From DASPKX01 sp035627835 (lineage in GTDB: Bacteria; Verrucomicrobiota; Verrucomicrobiia; Limisphaerales; SXQI01), in the NCBI GenBank assembly GCA_035627835.1, contig DASPKX010000147.1, forward strand, positions 1 through 64,000: a stretch of 64,000 nucleotides of DNA, written 5' to 3'. The notes below the pieces were generated by a model. That model did no database searches. It worked only from the letters and a program-made list of their open reading frames with translations, and was not told the origin of the DNA. A program made the translations under genes and the position numbers. Positions 24,655 to 33,611 of the stretch are shown in pieces (position 1 is the stretch's first letter; each line of letters opens with the position of its first letter).

Positions 24655-25194
24655 ATGGCTGATGACGTTTTGGAGGCCGAAGACAGGCCGCAACGCCGGG
24701 TGCCTTGGTGGCTGGCCCTCGTGGTGGGCCGTAATCCGAAGCGAACTTTCATCCGCTTAATCATTTGGGTTTTTGGGTCGGTGCTCATTTTCAAATTTGC
24801 GCTCGCTCCAATCCGCATCCGCGGGTTGAGCATGATGCCCACCTTCCGAAACGACACCATCCACTTCATCAACAAGCTGGCCTACAAGCGCGGAACGCCG
24901 CAGCGAGGCGATGTCGTTGCTGTGCGTTTGGCGGGAGACAAGGTGCTGCTCCTCAAGCGCGTGGTCGGGCTTCCTGGGGAAAGGGTCGCCCAGGTGAAGG
25001 GACGAATTTTCATCGATGGCGAGCTTCTGGAAGAACCGTGGGTGTCGCGGACTTCCTTCACCCCTCGCGGCCTCAGCTCGCGGGGCGAAGAGCAACTCGG
25101 GCCCAATCAATACTTCGTCACGGGAGATAATCGCGAGATCTCTGATTTTGGACCTGTCACGCTGGATAAAATTATGGGCCGCCTCTGGTTTTGA
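24655..25194 (+). CDS. lepB: Signal peptidase I
   Basis: A 179-residue type I signal peptidase with one predicted membrane helix (about residues 32-50) and a periplasmic catalytic domain. The nucleophile is S59 in IRGLSMMPT and the general base is K101 in VLLLKRVVGLPGE; the late block FVTGDNREISDFGPV corresponds to box E. It removes signal peptides of Sec substrates. It is shorter than E. coli LepB, which has two helices and a beta-insert, and is closer to the Gram-positive size. The stop overlaps the next start (TTGA), so it is coupled to the following small membrane protein. Confidence 0.93.
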   Translation: MADDVLEAEDRPQRRVPWWLALVVGRNPKRTFIRLIIWVFGSVLIFKFALAPIRIRGLSMMPTFRNDTIHFINKLAYKRGTPQRGDVVAVRLAGDKVLLLKRVVGLPGERVAQVKGRIFIDGELLEEPWVSRTSFTPRGLSSRGEEQLGPNQYFVTGDNREISDFGPVTLDKIMGRLWF

Positions 25195-25688
25195 AAAAGC
25201 TCATTCCCATCATTCTTCTGTTGGCCTTCGCCGTTGGCGGATTTTTTGGGTGGAAGGCTTACAACTCGGACGAGCGAAGGATCACCCGGAAGCTGCAAGC
25301 TTTGCCCGAATTGCTGACGTGGAATCCGCGTGACGGGAACATTGTCCGCCTCGGACGCGCTAACAATCTCAAGGAAATGCTGGCGCAGAATATCACCATT
25401 GAGGTGAACGTCGGCCGGGGCGAAGTGAGAGGCATTGAAGGGCGGCAGGAGGTTTATCAGGCGCTCTTGGCGGCGCAGAGTTCGGGCATGGCTTTGAAAG
25501 TGGAAATCCCTGCGATTAAAGCCACAGTCACCAGCACGGAAGCGGCTTCAGCGGAACTCACAACTTTCCTCTACGTCGGCAACGATAATCGCGAGCCCTT
25601 CCTGCAGGAACTCGCGATGGAGTTGGTGAAGGTCGAGGGCGAATGGCTGATCAGCAAGGTGCGCACGATTCGCACGTTGAGCAATTGA
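25191..25688 (+). CDS. Membrane-anchored hypothetical protein, possibly NTF2-like
   Basis: A 165-residue protein with an N-terminal signal anchor KKLIPIILLLAFAVGGFFGW. The rest has the helix-then-curved-sheet pattern of NTF2/SnoaL-like domains (IEGRQEVYQALLAAQSSG, then AELTTFLYVG and MELVKVEGEWLISKVRTI). No catalytic residues are evident. It starts with TTG inside the lepB stop and so depends on lepB translation, which hints at an envelope role. Its stop codon abuts the stop of the convergent priA gene without a spacer (TGA-TCA). Confidence 0.65.
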   Translation: MKKLIPIILLLAFAVGGFFGWKAYNSDERRITRKLQALPELLTWNPRDGNIVRLGRANNLKEMLAQNITIEVNVGRGEVRGIEGRQEVYQALLAAQSSGMALKVEIPAIKATVTSTEAASAELTTFLYVGNDNREPFLQELAMELVKVEGEWLISKVRTIRTLSN

Positions 25689-27923
25689 TCAGGAGAGGTT
25701 CACCGGGTCGATGTCGATGATGAGGGTGACATCCTCCGGCAATTGAAGTTTGGGGCGAAGCTCAGTCAGGATTTTGGCGAGCTTCGGCGTGTGAAGGGTG
25801 CGCAGCATAATTTGATGCCGATAGAATTGCTCCGCCCGCACTAACGGCGAGGGCGCTGGACCGGCGATGATTAAGTCTTTGATTTCCTGCGTCGCTTTCT
25901 GAACTTCTCCTTTTAAATAGTCCGCGCTGAGGGAGACCTTCTCGTCATTCCGACCCTTGAGTGTGAGCAACGCGATTCGCGCGAACGGCGGGTAGCAAAG
26001 TTGTTGGCGGAATTCTAACTCTTGCTCCACGAACCCTTGGTAATCGTGGCGGCGCGCGTATTGGATGGCTGGATGAAACGGCGAGAACGCCTGCACGAAC
26101 ACTTCGCCCTCGATATCTCCCCTGCCCGCCCGGCCTGCGACCTGGGTTAGCAATTGGAACGTGCGTTCGCCCGCGCGAAAGTCGGGTTGGTGCAGGCTCA
26201 GGTCCGCGTAAATGATTCCCACCAGCGTCACGTTCGGGAAATGAAGGCCTTTGGCGATCATTTGCGTGCCGACCAGGATGTCGATTTTGCCGGTGCGAAA
26301 GTCGCCAAGGATCGTGCGGTAATCTTCCTTTCGCTTGAGCGTGTCAGAATCCATGCGGGCCAGGCGCGCGTGGGGAAGTTCTTGCTTCAGCAAGGCTTCA
26401 ACGCGCTCTGTCCCGATGCCAGCGTAGCGGATCGCGGGGTTCTTGCACTTGGGTTCCGGGCAAACGACCGGTGCGTTCTCGGAATGCCCGCAGATATGGC
26501 AGCGGAGTTCCTGGGCATGGCGATGATACGTAAGGGAGATGCTGCAGTTGGGGCAGCCGCAGACATGGCCGCATTTCGGGCATTGCAGTGAGGAGGCGAA
26601 GCCACGCCGGTTCAGGAAGAGAATCGATTGCTCGCTGCGCTCAAGCCTTTGCAGGAGGGCTTCCTTTAGTTGCACCGAAAGCACAGCGATGCCTGCGCCC
26701 TTCGTTTTGCGCGTCTCGTGCCGAAGATCGACAACGCGCATGATCGGCATCTTCTTGTCGTCGGCGCGGGTCGGCATGTCGAGGATTTGGTATTTGCCTC
26801 GCTGGGCGTTGTGGAAACTTTCGATGGAAGGAGTCGCGGAGCCGAGCGCCACCACAGCTTTCTCCAAGTGGCCGCGCATGACGGCGACGTCGCGCGCGTT
26901 GTAGCGGGGCGTTTCGTCCTGCTTGTAGGAATGCTCGTGCTCTTCATCCACGATGATCAAGCCGAGCGGATCGACAGGAGCGAAGATGGCCGATCGCGCG
27001 CCGATGACGATTCGTGCGCGGCCCTGGCGGATCTTTTGCCACTCATCGTGACGCTCGCCCGCGGAAAGGTGCGAGTGAAGCACCGCGACTAAAGTTCGCT
27101 GCGGGCCGGCGCTGAAGCGAGCTTTGAAGCGTTCAACTGTTTGCGGCGTGAGCGAGATTTCGGGCACGAGCACGATTGCGCCTTTGCCGCGATCCAGCGC
27201 GTGCGCGATGGACTGGAGATAAACCTCGGTTTTGCCACTGCCCGTGACGCCGTGGATCAGGAAAACAGGCGCGGCAGCGGCAGCGTGATTGCTGTCGATA
27301 GCGGCTCGAATGGCAGCAAACGCGCGCGCTTGGTCATCGTTCAGCGGGAGCGGTTGCGTCGGGAGAATCGTCTCCTCGGCGTAAGGGTCGCGCTCGGTGA
27401 TCTCGCGGTTGATCGAGACGAGATGCTTCTCCTCCATTTGCCGCAGCGTGGCGGAGGTGGTGTGCAACTCCTCAAGGAGATGCGTGAGCGGCATGGGCGG
27501 TTTGCCGTCGAGAAATTCGTAGATCTCACGCTGGCGTTTGGTGAGCGAGGGCATTTCACCAGGTGGAACGGTGCGGCGGACGAAGAGTTGCTCACGCCAG
27601 CCTTCCTTCTCTTTGCGCACGGAATCTGGCAGCACGGTCCGCAGCGTCGTCTCAAGCGGCGCGCAGTAGTAATCAGAAATCCAGCGCGCGAGTTTCAGGA
27701 CATTCGGAGTGACCTGCGGACGGGAGCCGAGGACTTTGGTGATGTAGCGGAGGTTTGTGTGCGGGGATTCCTCAACGAGCGCGGTCACAGCGCCGAGCAC
27801 TTCGCGGGGGCCGAACGGAACCTTTACTCGGCTGCCCACTTCGACTTTCCCCACCAGCTCGTCGGGGATGAGGTAATCGAAATCCCGCCGAAGGGCTATA
27901 TCGAGCGTGACGCGCGCGATCAT
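25689..27923 (-). CDS. priA: Primosomal protein N' (replication restart helicase PriA)
   Basis: A full-length 744-residue superfamily 2 helicase. The N-terminal 3'-DNA-binding domain (IARVTLDIALRRDFDYLIPD, then GSRVKVPFG) is followed by Walker A GVTGSGKT at 225-232, DEEH at 326-329, the PriA zinc region with paired Cys (CPKCGHVCGCPNC and CHICGH), and a helicase C domain (GTERVEALLKQELPHARLARMDSD, VGTQMIAKGLHFP). It loads the replisome at stalled forks. It stands alone on the - strand, separated from the phosphofructokinase gene by a strong terminator hairpin. Confidence 0.97.
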   Translation of the reverse strand: MIARVTLDIALRRDFDYLIPDELVGKVEVGSRVKVPFGPREVLGAVTALVEESPHTNLRYITKVLGSRPQVTPNVLKLARWISDYYCAPLETTLRTVLPDSVRKEKEGWREQLFVRRTVPPGEMPSLTKRQREIYEFLDGKPPMPLTHLLEELHTTSATLRQMEEKHLVSINREITERDPYAEETILPTQPLPLNDDQARAFAAIRAAIDSNHAAAAAPVFLIHGVTGSGKTEVYLQSIAHALDRGKGAIVLVPEISLTPQTVERFKARFSAGPQRTLVAVLHSHLSAGERHDEWQKIRQGRARIVIGARSAIFAPVDPLGLIIVDEEHEHSYKQDETPRYNARDVAVMRGHLEKAVVALGSATPSIESFHNAQRGKYQILDMPTRADDKKMPIMRVVDLRHETRKTKGAGIAVLSVQLKEALLQRLERSEQSILFLNRRGFASSLQCPKCGHVCGCPNCSISLTYHRHAQELRCHICGHSENAPVVCPEPKCKNPAIRYAGIGTERVEALLKQELPHARLARMDSDTLKRKEDYRTILGDFRTGKIDILVGTQMIAKGLHFPNVTLVGIIYADLSLHQPDFRAGERTFQLLTQVAGRAGRGDIEGEVFVQAFSPFHPAIQYARRHDYQGFVEQELEFRQQLCYPPFARIALLTLKGRNDEKVSLSADYLKGEVQKATQEIKDLIIAGPAPSPLVRAEQFYRHQIMLRTLHTPKLAKILTELRPKLQLPEDVTLIIDIDPVNLS

Positions 27924-27956
27924 GGGAGGAACTTCGGTTTTGAGCGGCTTGTGGGC

Positions 27957-27987
27957 AACAAAAAAGGCCGCGCGAACGCGGCCTTTG
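27957..27987 (-). terminator. Rho-independent terminator of the phosphofructokinase gene
   Basis: On the - strand AAAGGCCGCG-TTCG-CGCGGCCTTT forms a perfect 10-bp stem with a TTCG tetraloop, followed by TTTTGTT. It starts 19 bases after the stop codon at 28005 and ends upstream of the priA start, so it insulates the two genes. Confidence 0.9.
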
Positions 27988-28004
27988 TGAAAGTTGTGAG
28001 TCGC

Positions 28005-29276
28005 TTAGGCGCGTGGTGGGAGGACTTTGTCCACCATCTCACGCTCAAGCGTGACGTAGCGAGGGAGGCCGCCTTCGGTTGGAGGGCGAACTTCGCCTTC
28101 AATCAAGGGGCGCGCATACGCGAGGAATTGCTCGTTTGGCATGAAGCCATCCTCACTGATCCATTCGCGTGGGATGTGATGCACCGCGTTGGCGATGTCG
28201 TTCAAATCCTGCAGGTCGTAAGTGATCTTGTAAGGGGCGTCGGAGGTGCGAACCATCTTGATCATGAACCCGCTCTTGCCATCAACCGCCGCGCGAACGG
28301 CTGCTTCACCGCAGGCAGCGGCTTCAGCGACATCGGTGGCGCTGGCGTAGTGAGCCGCAGCCCGTTGAGCGTAGCCGAGCTTCACGGTGCGGGTCTTGGT
28401 GTTCAGCTTGCCCTGGACCAATTCAGCCAGACGATCAGCAGCGCCGGAGAGCACTGGGTGGCCGAAGGCGTCGAGGCGGCTCTTGTCCGCGCCGATTTCT
28501 TCGCCAGCAGCGTTCTTGAGGCCTTCGCCAACCACCACGATGCAATACTTCAGCGCGGCGACGGTTTCTTTGACCTTGTTTAGGAAGGCAGCTTCGTCGA
28601 ACGGAATTTCCGGGAGGAGAATGATGTGCGGAGCGTCGTTTGGTGAACGCTTGGCGAGCGCGGTGCCGGCGGCGATCCAGCCAGCGGAACGGCCCATTAC
28701 CTCAACGATGCAGCAGGACCCGTCATCAGTCGCCATGCCGCCAACATCGAGGGCGATTTCCATCACGGTGGTTGCGCAATACTTGATCACGGAACCATAC
28801 CCGGGGCAGTGATCGGTGTGCGGGAGATCGTTATCGATCGTCTTAGGCACGCCAATGACGCGCATCTCATAATTCCGCTTAACAGCCTCCGCATGGATTT
28901 GGTTCGATGAATCCTGGGAATCATTCCCGCCCGCGTAGAAGAAATAGCGGATGTTATGAGCCTGAAAGACCTCGAACAGGCGATCCATGTCCTTGGCCGC
29001 TTGTTCAGGCTTCTTCTTGAAATCGATCTTGTAACGGCAGGTGCCGAGGGCGGGGCCGGGGGTGTACTTCAACCCTTCAATTGCGCGCGCCTTCTCTTCG
29101 TTAAGGTCGATCAGCTCCTCGTTGAGGATGCCGAGGATGCCATTGGCGCCCCCGTAAATTTCTTCGATCTCGCCGTGCTTGCCGGCCTCCTGGATCACAC
29201 CAGCAACACTGGCGTTGATCACGGATGTTGGCCCGCCGGATTGGGCGACCAACAGATTTCCAACTAGTTCTGCCAT
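28005..29276 (-). CDS. pfp: Pyrophosphate-dependent 6-phosphofructokinase
   Basis: A 423-residue phosphofructokinase starting MAELVGNLLVAQSGGPTSVINAS. The phosphoryl-donor loop reads GGNDS at 116-120 and the second determinant is PKTIDND at 144-150; Lys in this motif, where ATP enzymes have Gly, marks the PPi-using type. Further blocks are CCIVEVMGRSAGWIAAG and KLGYAQRAAAHYAS. The enzyme interconverts fructose 6-phosphate and fructose 1,6-bisphosphate reversibly with pyrophosphate, serving glycolysis and gluconeogenesis. An ATG 11 codons upstream is possible but lacks family support. It is divergent from rph and ends in a clear terminator. Confidence 0.92.
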   Translation of the reverse strand: MAELVGNLLVAQSGGPTSVINASVAGVIQEAGKHGEIEEIYGGANGILGILNEELIDLNEEKARAIEGLKYTPGPALGTCRYKIDFKKKPEQAAKDMDRLFEVFQAHNIRYFFYAGGNDSQDSSNQIHAEAVKRNYEMRVIGVPKTIDNDLPHTDHCPGYGSVIKYCATTVMEIALDVGGMATDDGSCCIVEVMGRSAGWIAAGTALAKRSPNDAPHIILLPEIPFDEAAFLNKVKETVAALKYCIVVVGEGLKNAAGEEIGADKSRLDAFGHPVLSGAADRLAELVQGKLNTKTRTVKLGYAQRAAAHYASATDVAEAAACGEAAVRAAVDGKSGFMIKMVRTSDAPYKITYDLQDLNDIANAVHHIPREWISEDGFMPNEQFLAYARPLIEGEVRPPTEGGLPRYVTLEREMVDKVLPPRA

Positions 29277-29440
29277 AATAAAATTATCATCTGGGGCGGG
29301 CGCACCCATATTTCATCTGCAATTCCAGCCCGGGTTTCAACAGAGCCGAAACCTTGCCAACCTGCCACCCCCATGTCAAAGGGGAATCACAGGGCAATTT
29401 GCTTTGCGCCATACCACAGCGCTCGTATGCTTTCCGGCTC

Positions 29441-30193
29441 ATGAACGGCAGCTCTGAAGCCCCGAAAACGCGGGAGGATGGCCGGGCGGCAGATCAACTC
29501 CGACCCATCAAATTCGTCAACGGAATCGCTCCTTATGCGACGGGCTCCACGCTCATCGAGTGGGGCAACACGCGCGTGATTTGCGCCGCGACTATCGAGG
29601 AAGGCGTTCCCCGCTGGATGAAGGAGCAGAACGTCACCGGCGGCTGGGTGACTGCCGAATATTCCATGCTCCCCTACTCTACTTTGACCCGGAAGCAACG
29701 GGACATTTCCAAGGGGAAGATCGACGGGCGCTCCCAGGAAATTCAGCGGTTGATCGGCCGCTCCATGCGCGCGGCGATTAACCTGGAAAAGGTTGGGCAG
29801 CGGACAATCTGGATCGATTGCGATGTGCTGCAGGCCGACGGCGGAACTCGCACCGCGGCAATCACCGGCGCTTACGTGGCCGTTCGACTCGCTGTGCAGA
29901 AGTTGATGACCACCGGCAAGCTCGCGTCCGACCCGATCAGCCAACCTGTCGCTGCAGTTAGCGTGGGCATCGTGTCCGGCGCGGCCTTATTGGATTTAGC
30001 CTACACCGAGGACGTGAGTGCGGCGGTGGATATGAACATCGTCATGACAGGCGCGGGTGAATTCGTGGAGCTGCAAGGGACCGGTGAAGAATCAACCTTC
30101 AGCGACGCGCAACTGGCGCAACTGCTTCAACTCGGGCGCAAGGGAATTAAGGAACTGCTTGGCTTGCAAAAGGCGGCAGTGGGCGTGTCGTGA
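29441..30193 (+). CDS. rph: Ribonuclease PH
   Basis: A 250-residue phosphorolytic exoribonuclease that trims tRNA 3' ends. Diagnostic blocks are DQLRPIKFVNGIAPYATGST, NVTGGWVTAEYSMLPYST, QEIQRLIGRSMRAAINL, TIWIDCDVLQADGGTRTAAI and AAVDMNIVMTGAGEFVELQGT with the metal-binding acidic residues. The ATG at 29441 gives a normal N-terminus; a longer frame from 29354 has no family support. It opens a + strand run with a histidine phosphatase (GTGA overlap) and prmA (2-bp gap). Confidence 0.95.
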   Translation: MNGSSEAPKTREDGRAADQLRPIKFVNGIAPYATGSTLIEWGNTRVICAATIEEGVPRWMKEQNVTGGWVTAEYSMLPYSTLTRKQRDISKGKIDGRSQEIQRLIGRSMRAAINLEKVGQRTIWIDCDVLQADGGTRTAAITGAYVAVRLAVQKLMTTGKLASDPISQPVAAVSVGIVSGAALLDLAYTEDVSAAVDMNIVMTGAGEFVELQGTGEESTFSDAQLAQLLQLGRKGIKELLGLQKAAVGVS

Positions 30194-30813
30194 GCGTGGT
30201 GACGCCACTCCGGCTCTTCCTGATTCGCCACGGCGAAGTTGAACCGAAATACCATAAAGTATTCGGTGGGCGCATTGACATGGAGTTGTCCCCCCTCGGC
30301 CACGAGCAGGTGCGCGCGCTGGCCCAATACTGCAACCGCTTCACTCTGGATAAGGTTTATGCCAGCCCCATGCGGCGGGTGAAGCAGACGATGGCGCCGC
30401 TCCTCGAGATCACAGGCCACGAACCCGTGATTCTGCCGGGGTTGCGCGAGGTGGACTTCGGTGTTTGGACCGGGCTTAGCTGGGATGCGGTCACTGAGAA
30501 GTATAATTGCAGCGCGTTCGAGTGGCTCGACAAACTGGAAGCTGGTGAGATCGCGGAAGCCGAATCGACGCGCGATTTCCGCGCAAGAGTGGACGAAGCG
30601 CTGAGGACAATCCTCGGGGCGCCCAACCAGCAGAATGTGGCGGTTGTTTGCCACGGTGGCGTGATCCGAATGCTGCTCTCGATCCTCCTCGGCTTGCCAT
30701 TGCAACGAATGGCTGGGTTCGACATTGAATACGCCAGCATCACGAGTGTCCTTTACCGGCCTAACAAAGTTGAAGTGCAACTGCTCAACCTGACTCCGTG
30801 GCGTGATTTATAG
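30190..30813 (+). CDS. Histidine phosphatase family protein (phosphoglycerate mutase-like)
   Basis: A 207-residue branch-1 histidine phosphatase: LFLIRHGEV carries the catalytic RHG, YASPMRRVKQTM the second block, LREVDFGVWTG the acid/base loop and VAVVCHGGVIRMLL the second His. Members include CobC (alpha-ribazole phosphatase), cofactor-dependent phosphoglycerate mutase and broad phosphatases; the REVDFGVWTG form resembles CobC and GpmB, but no cobalamin genes are near, so I give no symbol. It starts with GTG inside the rph stop and lies 2 bp before prmA, so all three are probably co-translated. Confidence 0.88.
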   Translation: MSVVTPLRLFLIRHGEVEPKYHKVFGGRIDMELSPLGHEQVRALAQYCNRFTLDKVYASPMRRVKQTMAPLLEITGHEPVILPGLREVDFGVWTGLSWDAVTEKYNCSAFEWLDKLEAGEIAEAESTRDFRARVDEALRTILGAPNQQNVAVVCHGGVIRMLLSILLGLPLQRMAGFDIEYASITSVLYRPNKVEVQLLNLTPWRDL

Positions 30814-30815
30814 AT

Positions 30816-31724
30816 ATGGCTGTCAAAAAAGCTAAAACCCTTTGGCACTTTGCGATCACCACCAGCGTGGAAGCTGAGGAAGCTGTTGCTGAATTGCTGA
30901 CGCGCACGTTTGGCCAATCGCCTGTCGTTTACACGAACCAGGACACAGGGCTGACGATTGCGAGCAATTATCTGCAGATGCCCCGCGCTAATTTGACGAA
31001 ATTAGAGCGGGAGATCGCGGCGGAATTTTCCAAGCTGCGCAGCTTCGGCCTGCAGGCGGGCTCGGGCGAGATTCAGATCAAGCCGGTAAAACGAGAGGAC
31101 TGGGCGGAGTCCTGGAAGAAGTATTTTAAGACCATCCAAATTGGCTTGAAGCTCCTGATCAAGCCGAGCTGGAGCAGGCGCGTTCCAAAGCCGGGACAAC
31201 AAGTAGTCGTTCTCGATCCGGGGTTAAGCTTCGGCACCGGCCAACATGCGACCACCTCGTTTTGCCTCAAAGAGACAGTTCGCAGCCGCAAGCCAGGCAC
31301 AAAGCAGTCCTTCCTGGATGTGGGGTGCGGCTCGGGCATCCTCGCAATTTCCGCAGCCAAGCTCGGCTATTCGCCGGTAGAGGCTTTCGATTTCGATCCG
31401 GTGGCGGTGCGCGTGGCTCGCGCGAACGCGCGCCGGAATCGCGTTGAGAATAAATTAACGCTTGGCCAACGGGACCTCACGAAGATACCCGCCAAACCTA
31501 AAGCTGCTTTTGACGTGGTCTGCGCAAACCTGATCTACGATCTGCTTATCGCTGAAGCAGATCGGATCACTGCGCGGGTCAAACCTGGCGGGTTGCTGGT
31601 GCTCGCGGGCATTCTTTCCACGCAGTTTGAGCAAACGATCGAGCCCTTCTTAAAGCGTGGTTTCAAGCTGCTGCGGACCAAAGTGGAGCGGGAATGGCAG
31701 AGCGGCGCCTTGCGGCGGCAGTAA
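30816..31724 (+). CDS. prmA: Ribosomal protein L11 methyltransferase
   Basis: A 302-residue SAM methyltransferase that trimethylates ribosomal protein L11. The N-terminal substrate-recognition domain (residues 1-90) is followed by the family block EDWAESWKKYFKTIQIG, VVLDPGLSFGTGQHATTSFC, the SAM loop FLDVGCGSGILAISAAKLG and the CANLIYDLL version of the NPPY-like motif. Length and order are standard. It starts 2 bp after the histidine phosphatase gene. Confidence 0.93.
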   Translation: MAVKKAKTLWHFAITTSVEAEEAVAELLTRTFGQSPVVYTNQDTGLTIASNYLQMPRANLTKLEREIAAEFSKLRSFGLQAGSGEIQIKPVKREDWAESWKKYFKTIQIGLKLLIKPSWSRRVPKPGQQVVVLDPGLSFGTGQHATTSFCLKETVRSRKPGTKQSFLDVGCGSGILAISAAKLGYSPVEAFDFDPVAVRVARANARRNRVENKLTLGQRDLTKIPAKPKAAFDVVCANLIYDLLIAEADRITARVKPGGLLVLAGILSTQFEQTIEPFLKRGFKLLRTKVEREWQSGALRRQ

Positions 31725-31781
31725 TGCCAAGCTGAACAGCATTCGTCTTGCTTGTGGCGTGGTTAATGCTGAAATGCTGCT

Positions 31782-33605
31782 ATGCCTGTTGTTTCCGAGC
31801 GGTGGCACGCTTTTCCTCACTCCAAGGAAACGCTCTGGCCAATCCTCAGCAAGACCGACTGGATCAACCGCGCGCTTGGCCTTCCCCCGGTCGATTACGA
31901 GATAGAGCCCACCGGCCTCGGCGGAACGATTGTCACAGCTCGAGCCCGCGTCTTCGGGATTCGGCTGGCCTGGCAGGAGCACCCCTTCGACTGGCGTGAA
32001 TACGAGCGCTATCGTGTGCGGCGGACCTTCAAGGGCGGCCCGCTCGCTGAAGGAACGATGGGGATGGACTTTCACGAGCAAGAGGATGGCTCGTGCCGGG
32101 TGCGCGTGTTTTCAGAGTGGAAACCCCGCAACAAGCTGGGCCATTGGCTCGCCAAGCAGCTTATCGTTCCCAAAACAGAGAAGGACATGGCCGTCCTTAT
32201 GGACCACGTGCGGGATTACCTCGGAGGCTCCGTTGCGGAGGTCATGCCGAACCTGCCGATCACACCTCCGAAGGAGGCGGCGCTTGCGGCTGCCCTGAAC
32301 GCGCTTGCGGAGCGTGGCCACTCGGCGCATCTGATTTCACTCTTCCAGGAATTCATACAACACGCGCCCGATGTGGAGGCCAGCCGTCTGCGGCCATTGG
32401 CTTTAGCGCGGCGTTGGAAGCATAATCCTTGGAGAACCCTTCGTTTGTTCCTGGACGCCACACGAGTTGGGTTGCTGGAGTTGAGCTGGGAAGTGCTTTG
32501 CCCCAATTGCCGCTCCAGCAGGCACCCGCTCAAGAAAACCCTCGGCGATGTTGCCCGCGAGATGCATTGCGAGGTCTGCCAAATCGACTATGACGGACGC
32601 TTTGATGAGTCGGTGGAGCTGAAGTTCACGATCCATCCATCCGTTAGGCCCGTGAAGATGGAGACCTACTGCCTGGCTGGACCGGGAGCAAAGCCGCATA
32701 TTCTGACACAGCTCACCGTCGGCCCAAATGAGCGACGCTCCTGGGACATACCATCCTTTGAAGCCACCGCGCGGCTGCGCTCACCGCAAGTGAAGCAGTT
32801 TGTGAACTTGAAGCCGGAAGAGGCCGGAAATCCTTATGTGACCCCGGTGGTCGTTTGCAAACCCGAGGGTTTCGATGTGGTGACGGAAGCAACAGGTGGT
32901 GGCGATTACACGCTGCGCGTCATTAACCCGAACCCCTACCCTGTCCAATTGATCCTGGAGCGGTTGGAATGGGATCCCGACATTCTCACCGCCGCGCGTG
33001 TGACGAACTGGCAGGACTTCCGTGATTTGTTCGCGCGCGAAGTGATCGCGCCGAACGAGCGGATCACGGTAGGCTCTCAAATCGTGCTCTTCACGGACCT
33101 TCGCGGCTCCACCGCGATGTATCGGGATGTCGGCGATGCGCCTGCATACGTGCTCGTGCGCAAACATTTTGAATTGATCGAGCAATCGGTCCGCGAAGCT
33201 CACGGAATCGTGGTTAAAACCATCGGCGACGCTGTGATGGCGGTTTTCAGCGATGTCACAGAGGCATTGGAAGCTGTGCATCGCATGCAGCGCGACGTGA
33301 GCAAAGCGACAGCCAACCTGGGTTCCACCGCGTCCAAATTGACACTTAAAGCCGGGTTGCACATAGGCCCTTGCCTGGCGGTCAACGCCAATGATCGGCT
33401 CGATTATTTTGGCACGACTATCAACCTCGCCGCGCGCATCGTGGATTCGAGCCAGGGCGGAGACATGGTAATTTCTGATGATCTTTACAGCCGCCCGGAA
33501 GCGGCAGCTTTTATCGACAAGCTCAACCTGATGCCTGAGTTGAAAGAGCTGCAGTTCCGGGGCTTCACCGCGCCGCAAAAGGTCTGGCGCATCGCTCTGG
33601 ATTGA
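31782..33605 (+). CDS. Adenylate cyclase with START-like and DUF5939 regions
   Basis: A 607-residue soluble class III nucleotide cyclase. Residues 1-150 look like an SRPBCC/START-type domain (SERWHAFPHSKETLWPIL, later CRVRVFSEWKPRN). The middle holds a zinc-ribbon-like set C240, C243, C263, C266 and a beta-rich DUF5939 region. The catalytic domain occupies about 430-600, with metal-binding D439 (FTDLRGST) and D483 (IGDAVMAVF), K479 at the base-recognition position and NLAARI for the transition state. Lys fits ATP as substrate, so the product is probably cAMP. The signal sensed by the N-terminal half is unknown. It follows prmA by 57 bp and converges on trpS. Confidence 0.87.
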   Translation: MPVVSERWHAFPHSKETLWPILSKTDWINRALGLPPVDYEIEPTGLGGTIVTARARVFGIRLAWQEHPFDWREYERYRVRRTFKGGPLAEGTMGMDFHEQEDGSCRVRVFSEWKPRNKLGHWLAKQLIVPKTEKDMAVLMDHVRDYLGGSVAEVMPNLPITPPKEAALAAALNALAERGHSAHLISLFQEFIQHAPDVEASRLRPLALARRWKHNPWRTLRLFLDATRVGLLELSWEVLCPNCRSSRHPLKKTLGDVAREMHCEVCQIDYDGRFDESVELKFTIHPSVRPVKMETYCLAGPGAKPHILTQLTVGPNERRSWDIPSFEATARLRSPQVKQFVNLKPEEAGNPYVTPVVVCKPEGFDVVTEATGGGDYTLRVINPNPYPVQLILERLEWDPDILTAARVTNWQDFRDLFAREVIAPNERITVGSQIVLFTDLRGSTAMYRDVGDAPAYVLVRKHFELIEQSVREAHGIVVKTIGDAVMAVFSDVTEALEAVHRMQRDVSKATANLGSTASKLTLKAGLHIGPCLAVNANDRLDYFGTTINLAARIVDSSQGGDMVISDDLYSRPEAAAFIDKLNLMPELKELQFRGFTAPQKVWRIALD

Positions 33606-33611
33606 GCGGGC

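Noticed and set aside
27141..28583. 480-codon ORF on the + strand
   Set aside because: Antisense to priA and the phosphofructokinase gene and runs through their terminator; no protein-like domain.
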